Shown here: one piece after another, positions 30,246-39,722 of the stretch
Layout of the letters: the number at the start of each line of letters is the position of its first letter
How positions within the stretch are numbered: the first letter of the stretch is position 1
NCBI GenBank assembly: GCA_001464355.1
Contig: LNEU01000018.1
Span: 62,001 to 126,000 of the forward strand
Length of the DNA: 64,000 bases
Source: Burkholderiales bacterium Ga0077544
Lineage (GTDB): Bacteria > Pseudomonadota > Gammaproteobacteria > Burkholderiales > Burkholderiaceae_D
Reading direction: 5' to 3'
Made by a program: the position numbers and the translations under genes
The notes under the pieces: generated by a model
Database searches by the model: none
Seen by the model: the letters and a program-made list of their open reading frames with translations, nothing else
What the model was told of the DNA's origin: nothing

Positions 30246-30479
30246 ACGAGCTGCCCTGTAGTTTGATGTAGGCGGACCTCATTGAACCGTATGGCTTGGT
30301 CGGCAGAGGAACTGTTGCCTAGATGTTCTTTGATGTACTTCTTAAATTAAAATTAAACCAGTGTTTATTTTCACTCAATCAAGCCGCCCATAGTTTCAGG
30401 CGACTTGCAGCAGTATCGGTATGCCTGTCGAATACCACCTGATGTTACAAAAATGCGTTGCATGAATGAATGTCTGCAA

Positions 30480-31310
30480 TTAAACGATTGCGCGATCTGC
30501 TGATGAGATTCGTCTTTCCTTTAACTTGCGCACTTCCATGCCTTCGGGCTTTCTTTGTGACAGGTCCGAGGTCTCTGTGCCCAGTGCAACACTCCATACG
30601 GCTTCATCAGACTCAACGCGATTTCGGCCATTGTGCTTCGCTTTATACAAGGCTGCGTCTGCTCTTCCATAAGCGTCTTCAAAATCACAATTGGTGTCGC
30701 TCCAACTGACGCCGAAGCTTGCAGTGACGAGAGGACGAGGAAAGCAGGAGAAGGCTTCACCTGCAATCACCATACGCACGTGTTCTGCAATGTTGATGGC
30801 ATCTTTTAAATTGATATTTGGTAGCAGCACTGTGAATTCTTCACCTCCAACGCGGCCAATTTCGCCAATGCCATTAAGCGCGGAGGCCAATTTTTTGACA
30901 AGTTCACGTAGTACCGCATCTCCTGTTGGGTGTCCAAAATCATCATTGATTCGTTTGAAAAAATCAATATCCAGGACAATCAAGGAAAGCGTACTTGTTT
31001 TCAGGTAATGCTCTGCACAGGCAAACACCGCACCTCGATTGAGTACTCCCGTGAGATTATCGTGCCGAGCTTTATAGTCCAGCTCGGAGGTCAATTGTTG
31101 CAACTTGAAATTGAGGGTATTGAGTTCCAGCTCTTTACGGTCGCTACGTCCAATCAAGCGACGCGTTTCGCGCATCAATCGATGAAAATTCTTTGCAAGG
31201 TCATCCAAGGCAATTCTGCACTCTTCAGCAGATGCGCCATCCTTTGATATCACTTCGTAAGCTGAATTCAGTGCAGCCGTTTCAGCCTCAAACAGATCGT
31301 TATCATTCAT
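30480..31310 (-). CDS. siaD: SiaD-like diguanylate cyclase
   Basis: A 276-residue soluble protein. The N-terminal 85 residues are helical with a coiled stretch (FKLQQLTSELDYKARHDNLTGVLNRG at its end), and a GGDEF domain follows with RVGGEEFTVLL. No RxxD inhibitory site precedes it, so product inhibition is not expected. Its ATG shares one base with the siaC stop (TGATG). In Pseudomonas aeruginosa, SiaC binds SiaD and activates it to make cyclic-di-GMP for aggregation and biofilm; the gene order here supports the same role. Confidence 0.88.
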   Translation of the reverse strand: MNDNDLFEAETAALNSAYEVISKDGASAEECRIALDDLAKNFHRLMRETRRLIGRSDRKELELNTLNFKLQQLTSELDYKARHDNLTGVLNRGAVFACAEHYLKTSTLSLIVLDIDFFKRINDDFGHPTGDAVLRELVKKLASALNGIGEIGRVGGEEFTVLLPNINLKDAINIAEHVRMVIAGEAFSCFPRPLVTASFGVSWSDTNCDFEDAYGRADAALYKAKHNGRNRVESDEAVWSVALGTETSDLSQRKPEGMEVRKLKERRISSADRAIV

Positions 31311-31699
31311 CAGGTTCTCACTGCGTGATCGTTGAATGTCAATTCAGGAAAGTCTTCATGTAACTCTTGTCCAAACTCGAAGATCGTGTCGTCATCTTCA
31401 TCGTGATACCAGTCAAGAACAATGGTATTGCCGGCAAGTGCCTTGTCATTCAGTGCGCTAAACAAGGAAAAAAGCATCTTGGTACTTGAGCTATTGAAGT
31501 ATGAAAGCGCTACTTGTACAGTGATTTGTTGAGCAGCTCCAACATGTTTAAGGTAGGCGTTCAATGCTGCAATGATGTCACCCCAAAATATTGCTGCGTT
31601 TTCTGGGTAGGCTTCACCTTTCAACAACAACCGATGTTCGTCAAAGCGGAAATCAACTTCTGGAGAACTCGCGCTAGCAGGGATATAAAGATTGTTCAT
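31310..31699 (-). CDS. siaC: SiaC-like phosphoswitch protein (DUF1987)
   Basis: A 129-residue single-domain protein. Family features are MNNLYIPAS at the start, a GEAYPENAAIFW stretch, YFNSSSTKMLFSLF, and WYHDEDDDTIFEFGQEL. In P. aeruginosa the threonine in this YLNTSS region is phosphorylated by SiaB and dephosphorylated by SiaA; here serines occupy the loop. The ATG at 31699 is chosen because homologues begin there; an upstream in-frame ATG would add 15 residues. Unphosphorylated SiaC is the form that activates SiaD. Confidence 0.87.
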   Translation of the reverse strand: MNNLYIPASASSPEVDFRFDEHRLLLKGEAYPENAAIFWGDIIAALNAYLKHVGAAQQITVQVALSYFNSSSTKMLFSLFSALNDKALAGNTIVLDWYHDEDDDTIFEFGQELHEDFPELTFNDHAVRT

Positions 31700-31751
31700 A
31701 GTTGGTCTTTCTGTGAAGGTGCTATCCCTCGATATCATTTGCATACTGCAA

Positions 31752-32318
31752 TCAGATGGTCGCTTTGAGGCAGAACATCATGTTCCCGTCTGCCCCTTCG
31801 GGGATAAACTCAAAGTCTAGTGGTTCGCTAGCGTCTCTTGCCATCGTCAGAAAGCCCAACCCGGCACCTTTGCTTTCCTGAGGCGTTTCAGCACGTAATG
31901 TTTCCTTGTATTCCAAACGGATTTCTTCGTTTGTCAGTGTGCGCAAATGCTCTAATTTTTCGCGCAAATGATCGGCAATGTCTGCGTGAACCAGGTTGGA
32001 ACACTTGAGGAAATAGCGGTCATTTTCCACCGAAATACATACTGAGCCGCGGCGCATTTCAGCATCCGTTTTGCCGCTTGTTTCAATTGATTCGGCTGAG
32101 TAATGAATAATGTTTTGTGCCATTTCAATAAATGATGAAAACAGCTTGCGACGGGTAGGGCTCGCCGCGCCGATGTATTCAACGCGTGTTTTTACTGCAT
32201 CCGCCATTGCCGCAATGATGTTTTGCGAGAAGTACCCCATGTAGTAAAAAATGACATGGTTATGGCCTGCGCATTCGCAAGTCATATGCAACTTGGCAAT
32301 CACTGTTCTATTTTCCAT
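31752..32318 (-). CDS. siaB: SiaB-like protein kinase
   Basis: A 188-residue GHKL-like ATPase. FSSFIEMAQNIIHYS resembles the N-box of anti-sigma kinases, with Glu and Asn placed for metal and ATP binding, and GAGLGFLTMARDASEPLDFEF resembles the G-box. Family members phosphorylate SiaC. It starts 29 bases after the phosphatase stop and ends 52 bases before siaC. Sequence and position agree on the assignment. Confidence 0.85.
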   Translation of the reverse strand: MENRTVIAKLHMTCECAGHNHVIFYYMGYFSQNIIAAMADAVKTRVEYIGAASPTRRKLFSSFIEMAQNIIHYSAESIETSGKTDAEMRRGSVCISVENDRYFLKCSNLVHADIADHLREKLEHLRTLTNEEIRLEYKETLRAETPQESKGAGLGFLTMARDASEPLDFEFIPEGADGNMMFCLKATI

Positions 32319-32347
32319 CTTGATTCGACTTCCCTTATGGCGATTAC

Positions 32348-33589
32348 TTACAGTGCTGATTGCTGCTGATTTGATGCACTGAGGCGGAATCCAAAGACCG
32401 TTAAATCGTCACGACGACGATGCAAACCTTGGTAAGCCTTCTGCTCTAACATTAATAGTTGTCCAAATTGCGGCATCGGCGTGTCCCGATGCCGCATCAA
32501 GTAGTCACGAAGACGTTGCTTGCCAAATGCAATATTCTTCATGCCACCAATCTGATCGATGATGCCGTCTGTCGCGCTGAGCAGAATGGCATCATTTTTC
32601 AGCGAAAATATTTTGTTATCCCAGCACATCTCGTTCGGCGTGTCGACGTAGCCAATTCCAACGCGTTTTCCTTCTATTGTCTGGATTTCATCTTGATCCG
32701 GCATAAGAATGAACAAAGGCGCTTTTGCATTAGCACAGGTCAGTTCGGATGTCGCGTCGTTGAACCAAAAGAATGCTGCATCCATGCCATCATCCGATTC
32801 GGACAAACGATTTTGGTCTGCATATTGCCCAAGTGCCTGCTTCATCCCGCGATTGACTTCACTCATCAGCATGGCAGGATCTCTAGGCCCCAGTTTGCTC
32901 AAGCCTTGTGACAACAAGGATGATGCAATTAATGTCAGGAAGGCTCCAGGAACACCATGTCCGGTGCAATCTGCAACAGCAGCAAACCATCCATCATTGA
33001 AACGTTCAAAATGATAAAAATCACCGCCAACCACATCGCGCGGCTCCCAAATCAGACATGCGTCACTCAGCGTTGCGCTCATCGCCTTGCGTGACGTGCT
33101 CATCATTGCGCGCTGAATCGTGCTCGCGTAGTCGATGCTTTGCATGACTTGCAGGTTTTTCTCGGTTTGAAGATCGACCATCATGCGCATAAGATCCAGG
33201 CCCGATCCAAGGCCAAGGAATTCATCGTTTTCAACGATCAAAAAGCCTTCTGCCAACGTTTTGTCGCCTGATTCAACTGCAAGTGCAGCCAGAGTTTCTA
33301 TATGCGTACTGGCATCTACTATCAGCGGATTTTTATCCATGAACGCAATACATGTCTTTTTTTCATACAGCTCTCTAAAGTAGGGCTTGGACATTTGCGA
33401 CATGAATATATTGCGACTGATCAAACCAATCGGACTCTGCCCCTCGAGAACCGGCAAGCTGATCAATTCGCGATTTTGGCTAAATAAATCCAGCACCTGT
33501 GCATTGGATTGATCGAACGAAATAGTAGGTACAACTATGGCCAGTGCTCTAGCTGACGCATTCGAATGCGCAGGATTAATCACAGACAT
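32348..33589 (-). CDS. CBS-PP2C phosphatase (SpoIIE-like), SiaA counterpart
   Basis: About 413 residues in two parts. Residues 15-140 look like a pair of CBS-like domains (VLDLFSQNRELISLPVLEGQ, PIGLISRNIFMSQM, NPLIVDASTHIETLAALA). After a linker, about 190-405 form a PP2C domain with metal-site segments EPRDVVGGDFYHF, VADCTGHGVPGAFLTL, ATDGIIDQIGG and RRDDLTVFGF. The Pseudomonas SiaA has a membrane sensor with a HAMP domain instead. No membrane helix is seen here. The ATG at 33589 is preferred to an upstream TTG. It heads the siaB-siaC-siaD operon, so it should dephosphorylate SiaC. Confidence 0.85.
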   Translation of the reverse strand: MSVINPAHSNASARALAIVVPTISFDQSNAQVLDLFSQNRELISLPVLEGQSPIGLISRNIFMSQMSKPYFRELYEKKTCIAFMDKNPLIVDASTHIETLAALAVESGDKTLAEGFLIVENDEFLGLGSGLDLMRMMVDLQTEKNLQVMQSIDYASTIQRAMMSTSRKAMSATLSDACLIWEPRDVVGGDFYHFERFNDGWFAAVADCTGHGVPGAFLTLIASSLLSQGLSKLGPRDPAMLMSEVNRGMKQALGQYADQNRLSESDDGMDAAFFWFNDATSELTCANAKAPLFILMPDQDEIQTIEGKRVGIGYVDTPNEMCWDNKIFSLKNDAILLSATDGIIDQIGGMKNIAFGKQRLRDYLMRHRDTPMPQFGQLLMLEQKAYQGLHRRRDDLTVFGFRLSASNQQQSAL

Positions 33590-34174
33590 GATGTTGAAAT
33601 CAATTTTCAATTTTTCTTTCTTGCAGGTTTGCAACGCAGGGAGCCTATTTTTTTTGACGTTGTCGACGGTTAATTAGCCAGGCTAAGAACACCTGAACTG
33701 TTTTAAGCAATGACGCTGAAAGACATATTTTGTGTATCCAAGAAGCTGGAATTCTAGTTGCGTCGTATGACAGGGAAATGACTTGTGGAAACATTTCAAA
33801 CTTATCGAACTGCGGGAATTGCACCAAGCGACGAGATTGAATGTTCTTTTGAAAAACTCGCCAATCGGTTGCACTGGTTTTATCAACATCTTTTTCCGTA
33901 AATTCTGTTCGTGAACTCAATCGTGTCAGTGCTTGCCTTGTGCATATGGCGTTAGCTTCTACTGCTACGCGTCTTGCATTGTCTTTTACTTCAGTTCAAA
34001 TAAAAGGCAGGGCCGATGTATAGGCGTAATTTGAAAATGGACGGGGTTAGGTATTTTTTTGCTGAATTGTTTGTATGAGTACGCTCTAAAAGCGCAGATA
34101 GCTATTTGAAGCGAAATGCTTCTGTCTAATAAATATGTCTTCGTAACAATGCCGTCATATTGAAAATCTAGAGT

Positions 34175-34196
34175 CAATTCAATAATCATTGAATTG
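34175..34196. promoter_or_regulatory. ArsR-like operator palindrome (copy 1)
   Basis: CAATTCAAT at 34175-34183 is the exact reverse complement of ATTGAATTG at 34188-34196, with a 4-base centre AATC. The core TTCAATAATCATTGAA differs by one base from the one before arsR (TTCAATAATAATTGAA). It stands 37 bases before the frameshifted sensor-like gene, which is followed by pstS. Confidence 0.65.
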
Positions 34197-34197
34197 C

Positions 34198-34217
34198 AAG
34201 AATATTGAAATATTCTT
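34198..34217. promoter_or_regulatory. Second palindrome beside the ArsR-like operator
   Basis: AAGAATATT and AATATTCTT form a perfect 9-bp inverted repeat around GA, immediately after copy 1 and just before an AGGAA ribosome site. It may be an additional operator half of the same system. Confidence 0.45.
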
Positions 34218-34232
34218 CTACTAGGAATTCAT

Positions 34233-34707
34233 ATGTCACAACTCGGCACTCGCGCTCACTTCGTGGCCGCCTTCATCACGCTGTTTTTGTTAGCAGCAAG
34301 CGTCAGATACCAACGATAACAGTTCACGTGTCGTCGCACTCGCATTACGACAAGCCTCACTTGCGCAACGGATGGCAAAAATCGTTCTCTTGCGATCCCT
34401 GGACACGTCGAGGGCTTCCAAGCAAGGGCTGCAAGTCGATCTGACCCAATCCAAAATTGAGTTTCAAAATGGTTTAAATCTGCTGGCCGATGAAGCGGGT
34501 TCAGATCGGCTATTAAGTTCTCGTGTTGAGCTGGCACGTCAGCAATGGATTTTCTACCAAGCCGCGCTTGCATCAGCGGGCACCAATCAAACCGAACTTC
34601 GCAATATTGCAACCACAAGCGACCGGATTGCGGAGCAAATGATTGAAATTGTTCACATCAGTTATGCACTACCGCTTGATAGTTTGACGTCTGCCCGCTG
34701 GAAATGA
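34233..34707 (+). pseudogene. Frameshifted exported protein with PilJ N-terminal-like domain
   Basis: The ATG at 34233, seven bases after AGGAA, opens a signal peptide (MSQLGTRAHFVAAFITLFLL) that hits a stop 28 codons on. A shift at about 34298, where one extra A appears in GCAGCAAGCG, restores a frame that runs to 34707 and would give a 157-residue periplasmic protein. Removing that A also creates a normal signal-peptidase site (LLAAASD). The mature part is helical (ALALRQASLAQRMAKI, VELARQQWIFYQAAL), like the N-terminal ligand-binding helices of PilJ/NarX-type receptors. It may be a recent pseudogene, a programmed shift or a sequence error. Confidence 0.6.
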
Positions 34708-34763
34708 TTTAAAAGCATTCCACCTCAGTATTTATTGACATATTTAACTACAAAGGATTTGCC

Positions 34764-35765
34764 ATGAAACTTGGTTTTCAAACGCTATCGCCTCTTTTTT
34801 TACTGACAACCGCTTTGTTTGTCGCGCCTGCAAAGGCACAAACATTCATCAAAATTGATGGTTCCAGCACGGTGTTTCCGATCACTGAAGCTGTAGCCGA
34901 TAATTTTCAAGACTTGAAAAGTGGCGCTGTCAAAGTGACGACCGGTATTGCGGGCACCGGTGGTGGATTCAAAAAATTCTGCAAAGGCGAAACTGATATT
35001 TCAAATGCCTCGCGTCCAATACTGAAGAAAGAAATGGATGAGTGTGCAAAGAACGGTATCAAATATGTAGAGTTGCCAATTGCATTCGATGCGCTGACGG
35101 TTGTTGTTAATCCAAAGAACAAATTCTTGAACAAAATTACAGCAGAAGAACTGAAGAAGATGTGGGAGCCGGCAGCGCAAGGAACAATCACCAAGTGGAA
35201 TCAGGTCAATCCTGCTTGGCCTGATGCGCCGATCAAATTGTTTGGCGCAGGTGCGGACTCCGGCACTTTCGATTATTTTACCGAAGCGATCATGGGTAAG
35301 AGTAAATCCAGTCGCACTGATTACACATCGTCAGAAGATGACAATGTCGTCGTACAAGGTGTTGCGCGTGACGTCAATGCGATCGGATATTTTGGTTATG
35401 CATATTACGTCGAGAACAGCAAGCGTCTCAAAGTTGTTCCAGTCGTTCATAAGGCAGGCAAGCCGGCAATAGCCCCTTCGATCAAGTCCGTAATGGATGG
35501 CACTTACCAACCGCTGGCACGCCCTTTGTTTATCTATGTAAGTGTGAAAGCCGTTGAAAGAAGTGAAGTCAAAGAGTTCGTCCAGTTCTACTTGAAGAAC
35601 GCACAGAAGTTGGTGAGGGAAGTGAAGTACATTCCTTTGACTGACAAGGATTACAAACATGCATTGACCAACTTCACCAACAAGAAAACTGGTACAGCTT
35701 TCGGTGGTGATGCTGAAATCGGCGTCACCGTAGCAGAGTTATTACGTCGTGATCCGAAAGAATAA
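34764..35765 (+). CDS. PstS family phosphate-binding protein, orphan
   Basis: A 333-residue periplasmic protein with a signal peptide (ending PAKAQ). [44 protein letters not shown] and [13 protein letters not shown] carry the oxyanion-binding loops of the PstS/SphX group. It follows the frameshifted gene by 57 bases and has no pstC, pstA or pstB beside it. It lies next to the arsenic operon behind an ArsR-like palindrome. Arsenate and phosphate have the same shape, so it may capture either one; which is bound is not visible. Ribosome site AAAGGA. Confidence 0.88.
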   Translation: MKLGFQTLSPLFLLTTALFVAPAKAQTFIKIDGSSTVFPITEAVADNFQDLKSGAVKVTTGIAGTGGGFKKFCKGETDISNASRPILKKEMDECAKNGIKYVELPIAFDALTVVVNPKNKFLNKITAEELKKMWEPAAQGTITKWNQVNPAWPDAPIKLFGAGADSGTFDYFTEAIMGKSKSSRTDYTSSEDDNVVVQGVARDVNAIGYFGYAYYVENSKRLKVVPVVHKAGKPAIAPSIKSVMDGTYQPLARPLFIYVSVKAVERSEVKEFVQFYLKNAQKLVREVKYIPLTDKDYKHALTNFTNKKTGTAFGGDAEIGVTVAELLRRDPKE

Positions 35766-35871
35766 ATCGTTGTAACTTGTGTCAATTCCCTGGATTGCTT
35801 AAATAAAAAGTAATCCGGGGAAGTCGCCGTACAGATGAAAAATAATGAGAGGGACTTGTTTTTATTCATTA

Positions 35872-35890
35872 ATTCAATAATAATTGAAAT
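35872..35890. promoter_or_regulatory. ArsR-like operator palindrome before arsR (copy 2)
   Basis: TTCAAT and ATTGAA (35873-35888) form a 6-bp dyad around AATA, and a further TATTGAAT follows at 35890-35897. The site ends just before the AAAGGAGG ribosome site of arsR, as expected for an autoregulated repressor. Confidence 0.7.
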
Positions 35891-35909
35891 ATTGAATAAA
35901 GGAGGCACC

Positions 35910-36245
35910 ATGGACACCAAAGCTACTCTTGCAGCCTTATCCGCACTTGCTCAGGAATCTCGCCTGTCAGTATTTCGCTTGCTGGTTCAGGTAGGGCCGC
36001 ATGGAATGGCTGCAACAAAGATTGGTGAGGAGTTAGGTATTTCGCCATCGTCCATGTCTTTCCATTTGAAAGAGCTGGCACATGCCGAACTCGTGACCGC
36101 AAGGCATGAAGGTCGCTTTGTCATCTATTCAGCAAATTTTGCAGTCATGAATGCGCTGGTAGGCTTTTTGACGGAGAACTGCTGCGGCGGCAATGTTTGC
36201 TCACCGAATGGTGTTTGTATTACCACTGAAGACGCACAGTCTTAA
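35910..36245 (+). CDS. arsR: ArsR family arsenic-responsive repressor
   Basis: A 111-residue winged-helix repressor. ALSALAQESRLSVFRLLVQVG and GISPSSMSFHLKELAHAELV form the DNA-binding part. The arsenite site is at the C-terminus, NCCGGNVC, the three-cysteine layout described for Acidithiobacillus ferrooxidans ArsR and unlike the E. coli type. The ATG at 35910 behind AAAGGAGG is preferred to an upstream ATG at 35835. It opens the ars operon and should release the palindrome when arsenite or antimonite binds. Confidence 0.95.
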   Translation: MDTKATLAALSALAQESRLSVFRLLVQVGPHGMAATKIGEELGISPSSMSFHLKELAHAELVTARHEGRFVIYSANFAVMNALVGFLTENCCGGNVCSPNGVCITTEDAQS

Positions 36246-36287
36246 TTCCACGCTGTTTTACCCAACCCTCCCCACAAAGGATTCAAC

Positions 36288-36803
36288 ATGACCACACAAC
36301 AGAACGACAAGACGTACAACGTCCTTTTCCTCTGCACCGGCAATTCCGCGCGCAGCATCATGGCAGAAGCAATGCTTAACACTATGGGTAAAGGTCGCTT
36401 TGTCGCATACAGCGCAGGTAGCCAACCAGGCGGCACCGTCAATCCATTTGCGATTGAACAAATCAAAAGTACTGGCTATGCGCTCGAAAACTTGCGCAGC
36501 AAAAGCTGGGATGAGTTTGCGTTGCCGGATGCGCCCCACATGGACATCGTTATTACGGTCTGCGACAGCGCAGCAGGTGAAGTTTGTCCATTTTGGCCGG
36601 GGCAACCCATTTCTGCACATTGGGGATTTGAAGATCCGGCGGCAGCCACGGGAGCCGATGAGGAAAAGCGTGCGGTCTTTTCCAAGGTAGCCAAGCAGAT
36701 CCATACGCGCATCAGCTTGCTGAACAGCCTGCCGATCGCAAAACTTGAAAAAACAGCGATCAAGCGTGAGATGGACGCGATCGGTGCGAGCAAAAACGTT
36801 TAA
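36288..36803 (+). CDS. arsC: Arsenate reductase, low-molecular-weight phosphatase type
   Basis: A 171-residue enzyme that reduces arsenate to arsenite. The phosphatase loop is [11 protein letters not shown], and a cysteine pair CDSAAGEVC lies where thioredoxin-linked ArsC proteins have their redox pair. [20 protein letters not shown] belongs to a widely distributed ArsC subgroup. It lies 42 bases after arsR. A second, unrelated arsenate reductase follows arsB. Confidence 0.92.
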   Translation: MTTQQNDKTYNVLFLCTGNSARSIMAEAMLNTMGKGRFVAYSAGSQPGGTVNPFAIEQIKSTGYALENLRSKSWDEFALPDAPHMDIVITVCDSAAGEVCPFWPGQPISAHWGFEDPAAATGADEEKRAVFSKVAKQIHTRISLLNSLPIAKLEKTAIKREMDAIGASKNV

Positions 36804-36883
36804 CCACATCTCTTCATCGCAGTTCCGATCACTCTGGCGCGCAAGCGCCATCGAGTGATCACTTCCCTCTAAGAAAGCCGATC

Positions 36884-38167
36884 TTGTTCACCGCATTTAT
36901 CATTTTTTTACTGACGCTTACCCTGGTCATTTGGCAGCCGCGCGGACTCGGCATAGGTTGGAGCGCAAGCCTGGGCGCGCTACTCGCCCTGCTATTCGGC
37001 GTAATCAGTTTTGCAGATATTCCGGTGGTCTGGCAGATCGTATGGAATGCAACCGGCGCGTTCATAGCGATCATCATCATTAGCCTGCTGCTGGATCAAG
37101 CCGGCTTTTTTGAATGGGCGGCACTGCACGTTGCCCGATGGGGTGGCGGCAAGGGGCGCAAATTGTTTGTTTTACTGGTGCTGCTCGGTGCGGCAGTATC
37201 GGCCTTGTTCGCCAACGATGGCGCAGCCTTGATCCTCACGCCGATTGTCATCGCGATGCTGCTGGGATTGAAGTTCTCGCCACAGGCGACACTAGCCTTT
37301 GTGATGGCGGCTGGCTTTATTGCTGACACGGCCAGTCTGCCGCTGATCGTTTCCAATCTGGTCAATATCGTTTCGGCAGATTATTTCAATATCGGTTTTA
37401 CACGCTATGCATCGGTGATGATGCCGGTGAATGTCGTCTCTGTGGCCATGACTCTGTTGGTTCTGATCTGGTATTTCAAGCGCGACATCCCCAAGGATTA
37501 CGACGTAGCCCAATTGAAAAATCCTTCCGACGCTATCCGTGATCGCGCTACTTTCATCGCAGGCTGGTGGGTTCTGGGTTTGTTGCTGGTCGGATTTTTC
37601 TGGCTGGAAGAACAGGGCGTACCCATCAGTGCGGTGGCCGCCGTCGGCGCCATCGTTCTGTTGGCAATTGCGGCAAGAGGGCATGTGATCTCGACACGCG
37701 ATGTCATCAAGCATGCGCCTTGGCAAGTCGTGTTTTTTTCACTCGGCATGTATCTGGTTGTCTACGGTTTGCGTAACGCCGGGCTGACCGGATACCTGAC
37801 CAGTTTGCTGAATGAATTTGCTGTCCACGGCATCTGGGGTGCAGCGATAGGCACGGGGCTAATGACGGCCTTGTTGTCTTCAATCATGAACAACATGCCT
37901 ACGGTCTTGATAGGCGCGCTGTCCATTGATGCAACAACAGCGCAGGGTGCAGTGCGTGAAGCAATGATTTATGCGAATGTAATCGGCAGCGATCTGGGTC
38001 CAAAAATCACACCAATCGGCAGCCTCGCCACACTGCTCTGGCTGCATGTATTGGCAGGCAAAGGCATCCGCATTTCCTGGGGCTACTACTTCCGCGTCGG
38101 CGCTTTACTGACGCTGCCTGTGCTACTGGCGACGCTCGCTGCGCTGGCGATCAGGCTCAGTATTTAA
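36884..38167 (+). CDS. arsB: Arsenite efflux pump ArsB
   Basis: A 427-residue transporter with about 12 membrane helices that expels arsenite and antimonite. Its start aligns with E. coli ArsB from the TTG at 36884 ([20 protein letters not shown]), preceded by AAGAAAG. The conserved stretch [20 protein letters not shown] and the C-terminal [14 protein letters not shown] agree. It lies third in the operon. A TTG start suggests modest translation. Confidence 0.95.
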   Translation: MFTAFIIFLLTLTLVIWQPRGLGIGWSASLGALLALLFGVISFADIPVVWQIVWNATGAFIAIIIISLLLDQAGFFEWAALHVARWGGGKGRKLFVLLVLLGAAVSALFANDGAALILTPIVIAMLLGLKFSPQATLAFVMAAGFIADTASLPLIVSNLVNIVSADYFNIGFTRYASVMMPVNVVSVAMTLLVLIWYFKRDIPKDYDVAQLKNPSDAIRDRATFIAGWWVLGLLLVGFFWLEEQGVPISAVAAVGAIVLLAIAARGHVISTRDVIKHAPWQVVFFSLGMYLVVYGLRNAGLTGYLTSLLNEFAVHGIWGAAIGTGLMTALLSSIMNNMPTVLIGALSIDATTAQGAVREAMIYANVIGSDLGPKITPIGSLATLLWLHVLAGKGIRISWGYYFRVGALLTLPVLLATLAALAIRLSI

Positions 38168-38197
38168 GTATTATCCAGCAACACACATGGAGAACAA

Positions 38198-38626
38198 ATG
38201 ACAACGATTTATCATAATCCTGCATGCGGCACATCACGCAACACACTCGCGTTGATCCGCAATACCGGTGAAGAACCAACGATTATCGACTATCTGAAAA
38301 CGCCGCCGTCGAAAGCGGAGTTGATTGAAATGATCAATGCGGCCGGCTTATCGGTGCGCGATGCCATCCGTCAAAAAGGCACGCCGTATTCCGAGCTGGG
38401 CTTGGACAATCCTCAACTGAGCGACGATGCATTGATAGCTGCCATGCTGGCAAATCCGATCCTGATCAACCGCCCCTTTGTTATCGCCGACAAAGGGACG
38501 TGCCTGTGCCGCCCTTCTGAACTGGTACTGGATATCCTGGGCAGACCGCAGCAAGGCGCATTCGTCAAGGAAGATGGTGAAGCCATCATCAATGCAGAGG
38601 GAAAACGTGTTGCGCAAACTGACTGA
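38198..38626 (+). CDS. arsC: Arsenate reductase, glutaredoxin-dependent (ArsC, thioredoxin fold)
   Basis: A 142-residue enzyme of the E. coli plasmid ArsC type. It starts [19 protein letters not shown], with the catalytic cysteine in PACGTSR, and has the arginines of the active site in [18 protein letters not shown]. It uses glutathione and glutaredoxin, unlike the phosphatase-type ArsC upstream, so the operon holds two enzymes of different origin for the same reaction. Its 3' end overlaps arsH by 20 bases. Confidence 0.95.
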   Translation: MTTIYHNPACGTSRNTLALIRNTGEEPTIIDYLKTPPSKAELIEMINAAGLSVRDAIRQKGTPYSELGLDNPQLSDDALIAAMLANPILINRPFVIADKGTCLCRPSELVLDILGRPQQGAFVKEDGEAIINAEGKRVAQTD

Positions 38627-39329
38627 TTTACCCAACATCGATACCGCCGTGTTCAACATCCCGATCGCAGAGGATTTGAAAACGACAACACCGTCTACGC
38701 ATGCGCCCCGTTTCCTGCTGCTGTATGGTTCCCTACGTGAAAAATCCTACAGCCGCCTGTTGACATTTGAAGCAGCGCGCTTGCTGCAAGCAATGGGAGG
38801 TGATGTGAAAATTTTTGATCCGCGCGATCTGCCCTTGCCGGACGGCGCACCCGACGATCACCCTAAAGTCAAAGAGTTACGTGATCTGGCTGCATGGGCA
38901 GAAGGCATGGTCTGGTGTTCTCCCGAACGTCATGGCGCAATGACAGGGATCATGAAGGCGCAGATAGACTGGATTCCCTTATCGATAGGTGCAGTGCGTC
39001 CGACCCAGGGCAAGACACTGGCAGTGATGGAAGTCTCCGGTGGTTCTCAGTCATTCAATGCCGTCAATCAGATGCGTATTTTGGGACGCTGGATGCGCAT
39101 GATCACCATTCCAAATCAGTCATCTGTTGCCAAAGCGTTTTTAGAGTTTGATGAATCAGGACGTATGAAGCCGTCTTCTTATTACGAACGTGTTGTAGAT
39201 GTGATGGAAGAACTGTTCAAGTTCACAATGCTGACGCGTGATGTTTCATCGTATTTGGTAGATCGATATAGCGAACGCAAAGAATCTGCAGAAGAATTAA
39301 GCAAGCGTGTCAATCAGCGCTCAATTTAA
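38607..39329 (+). CDS. arsH: ArsH flavoprotein
   Basis: A 240-residue NADPH-dependent FMN reductase of the ArsH type. The start is GTG at 38607 (or TTG at 38610) behind GAGGG, matching the family N-terminus [20 protein letters not shown]-binding loops are [36 protein letters not shown] and [18 protein letters not shown]. ArsH is known to oxidise trivalent organoarsenicals and to reduce quinones or azo compounds. It closes the operon and overlaps arsC. Confidence 0.94.
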   Translation: MLRKLTDLPNIDTAVFNIPIAEDLKTTTPSTHAPRFLLLYGSLREKSYSRLLTFEAARLLQAMGGDVKIFDPRDLPLPDGAPDDHPKVKELRDLAAWAEGMVWCSPERHGAMTGIMKAQIDWIPLSIGAVRPTQGKTLAVMEVSGGSQSFNAVNQMRILGRWMRMITIPNQSSVAKAFLEFDESGRMKPSSYYERVVDVMEELFKFTMLTRDVSSYLVDRYSERKESAEELSKRVNQRSI

Positions 39330-39722
39330 ATTTTCGAAGTACTGCATCATGCGTGCGTAATCCTCCTTCAACGCGCCTCCTGGCAGCCTGCATGCAGTGT
39401 TGGCATAGATGGGATTAATCCTGACGAGGCGACGAGAGTACTTATAGATATGATTTTCACGCCAGGATTGCTGCCAATGACATTAGCGTAGATCAGCGCT
39501 TGGGCAATTCAGCTTGAGCATTGCTTGCGTCTATCGACAGCGCAGCGACCAGCACGGTAGGCATGTTGTTCATGCCCGAAGAAAGACAGGCAGTCATCAG
39601 GCCGGTCATCGTGTGTATATGGGATGGTGATGGCTTGCCATCCACGTATGATGAAACGCGATAAAACGTAGCCGACGCGGCGTCCCTTCATCCATCGTAT
39701 GAGCAATCCAGCGGAGCGATCA
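39330..39722. other. Intergenic region with no recognised feature
   Basis: No terminator with a T run and no supported gene. A leftward open frame across 39509-39850 conflicts with the ligase gene and has no family match. Confidence 0.5.

Larger units (their letters stand above)
33590..34232. other. AT-rich intergenic region with no convincing gene
   Basis: Between the Sia operon and the arsenic island. Open frames on both strands are short and start without ribosome sites. The right end holds two perfect palindromes (34175-34217) described separately. Promoters for both flanking units must lie here, but no clear pair of -35/-10 boxes stands out. Confidence 0.5.

Noticed and set aside
33645-33920. 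Leftward 91-codon frame between the Sia operon and the arsenic island
   Set aside because: No ribosome site, no family match, AT-rich region.
35788-35820. Hairpin between pstS and arsR considered as a terminator
   Set aside because: The stem (CCTGGATT with AATCCGGG) has a G-U pair and a long loop and no T run, so a terminator call is not supported.
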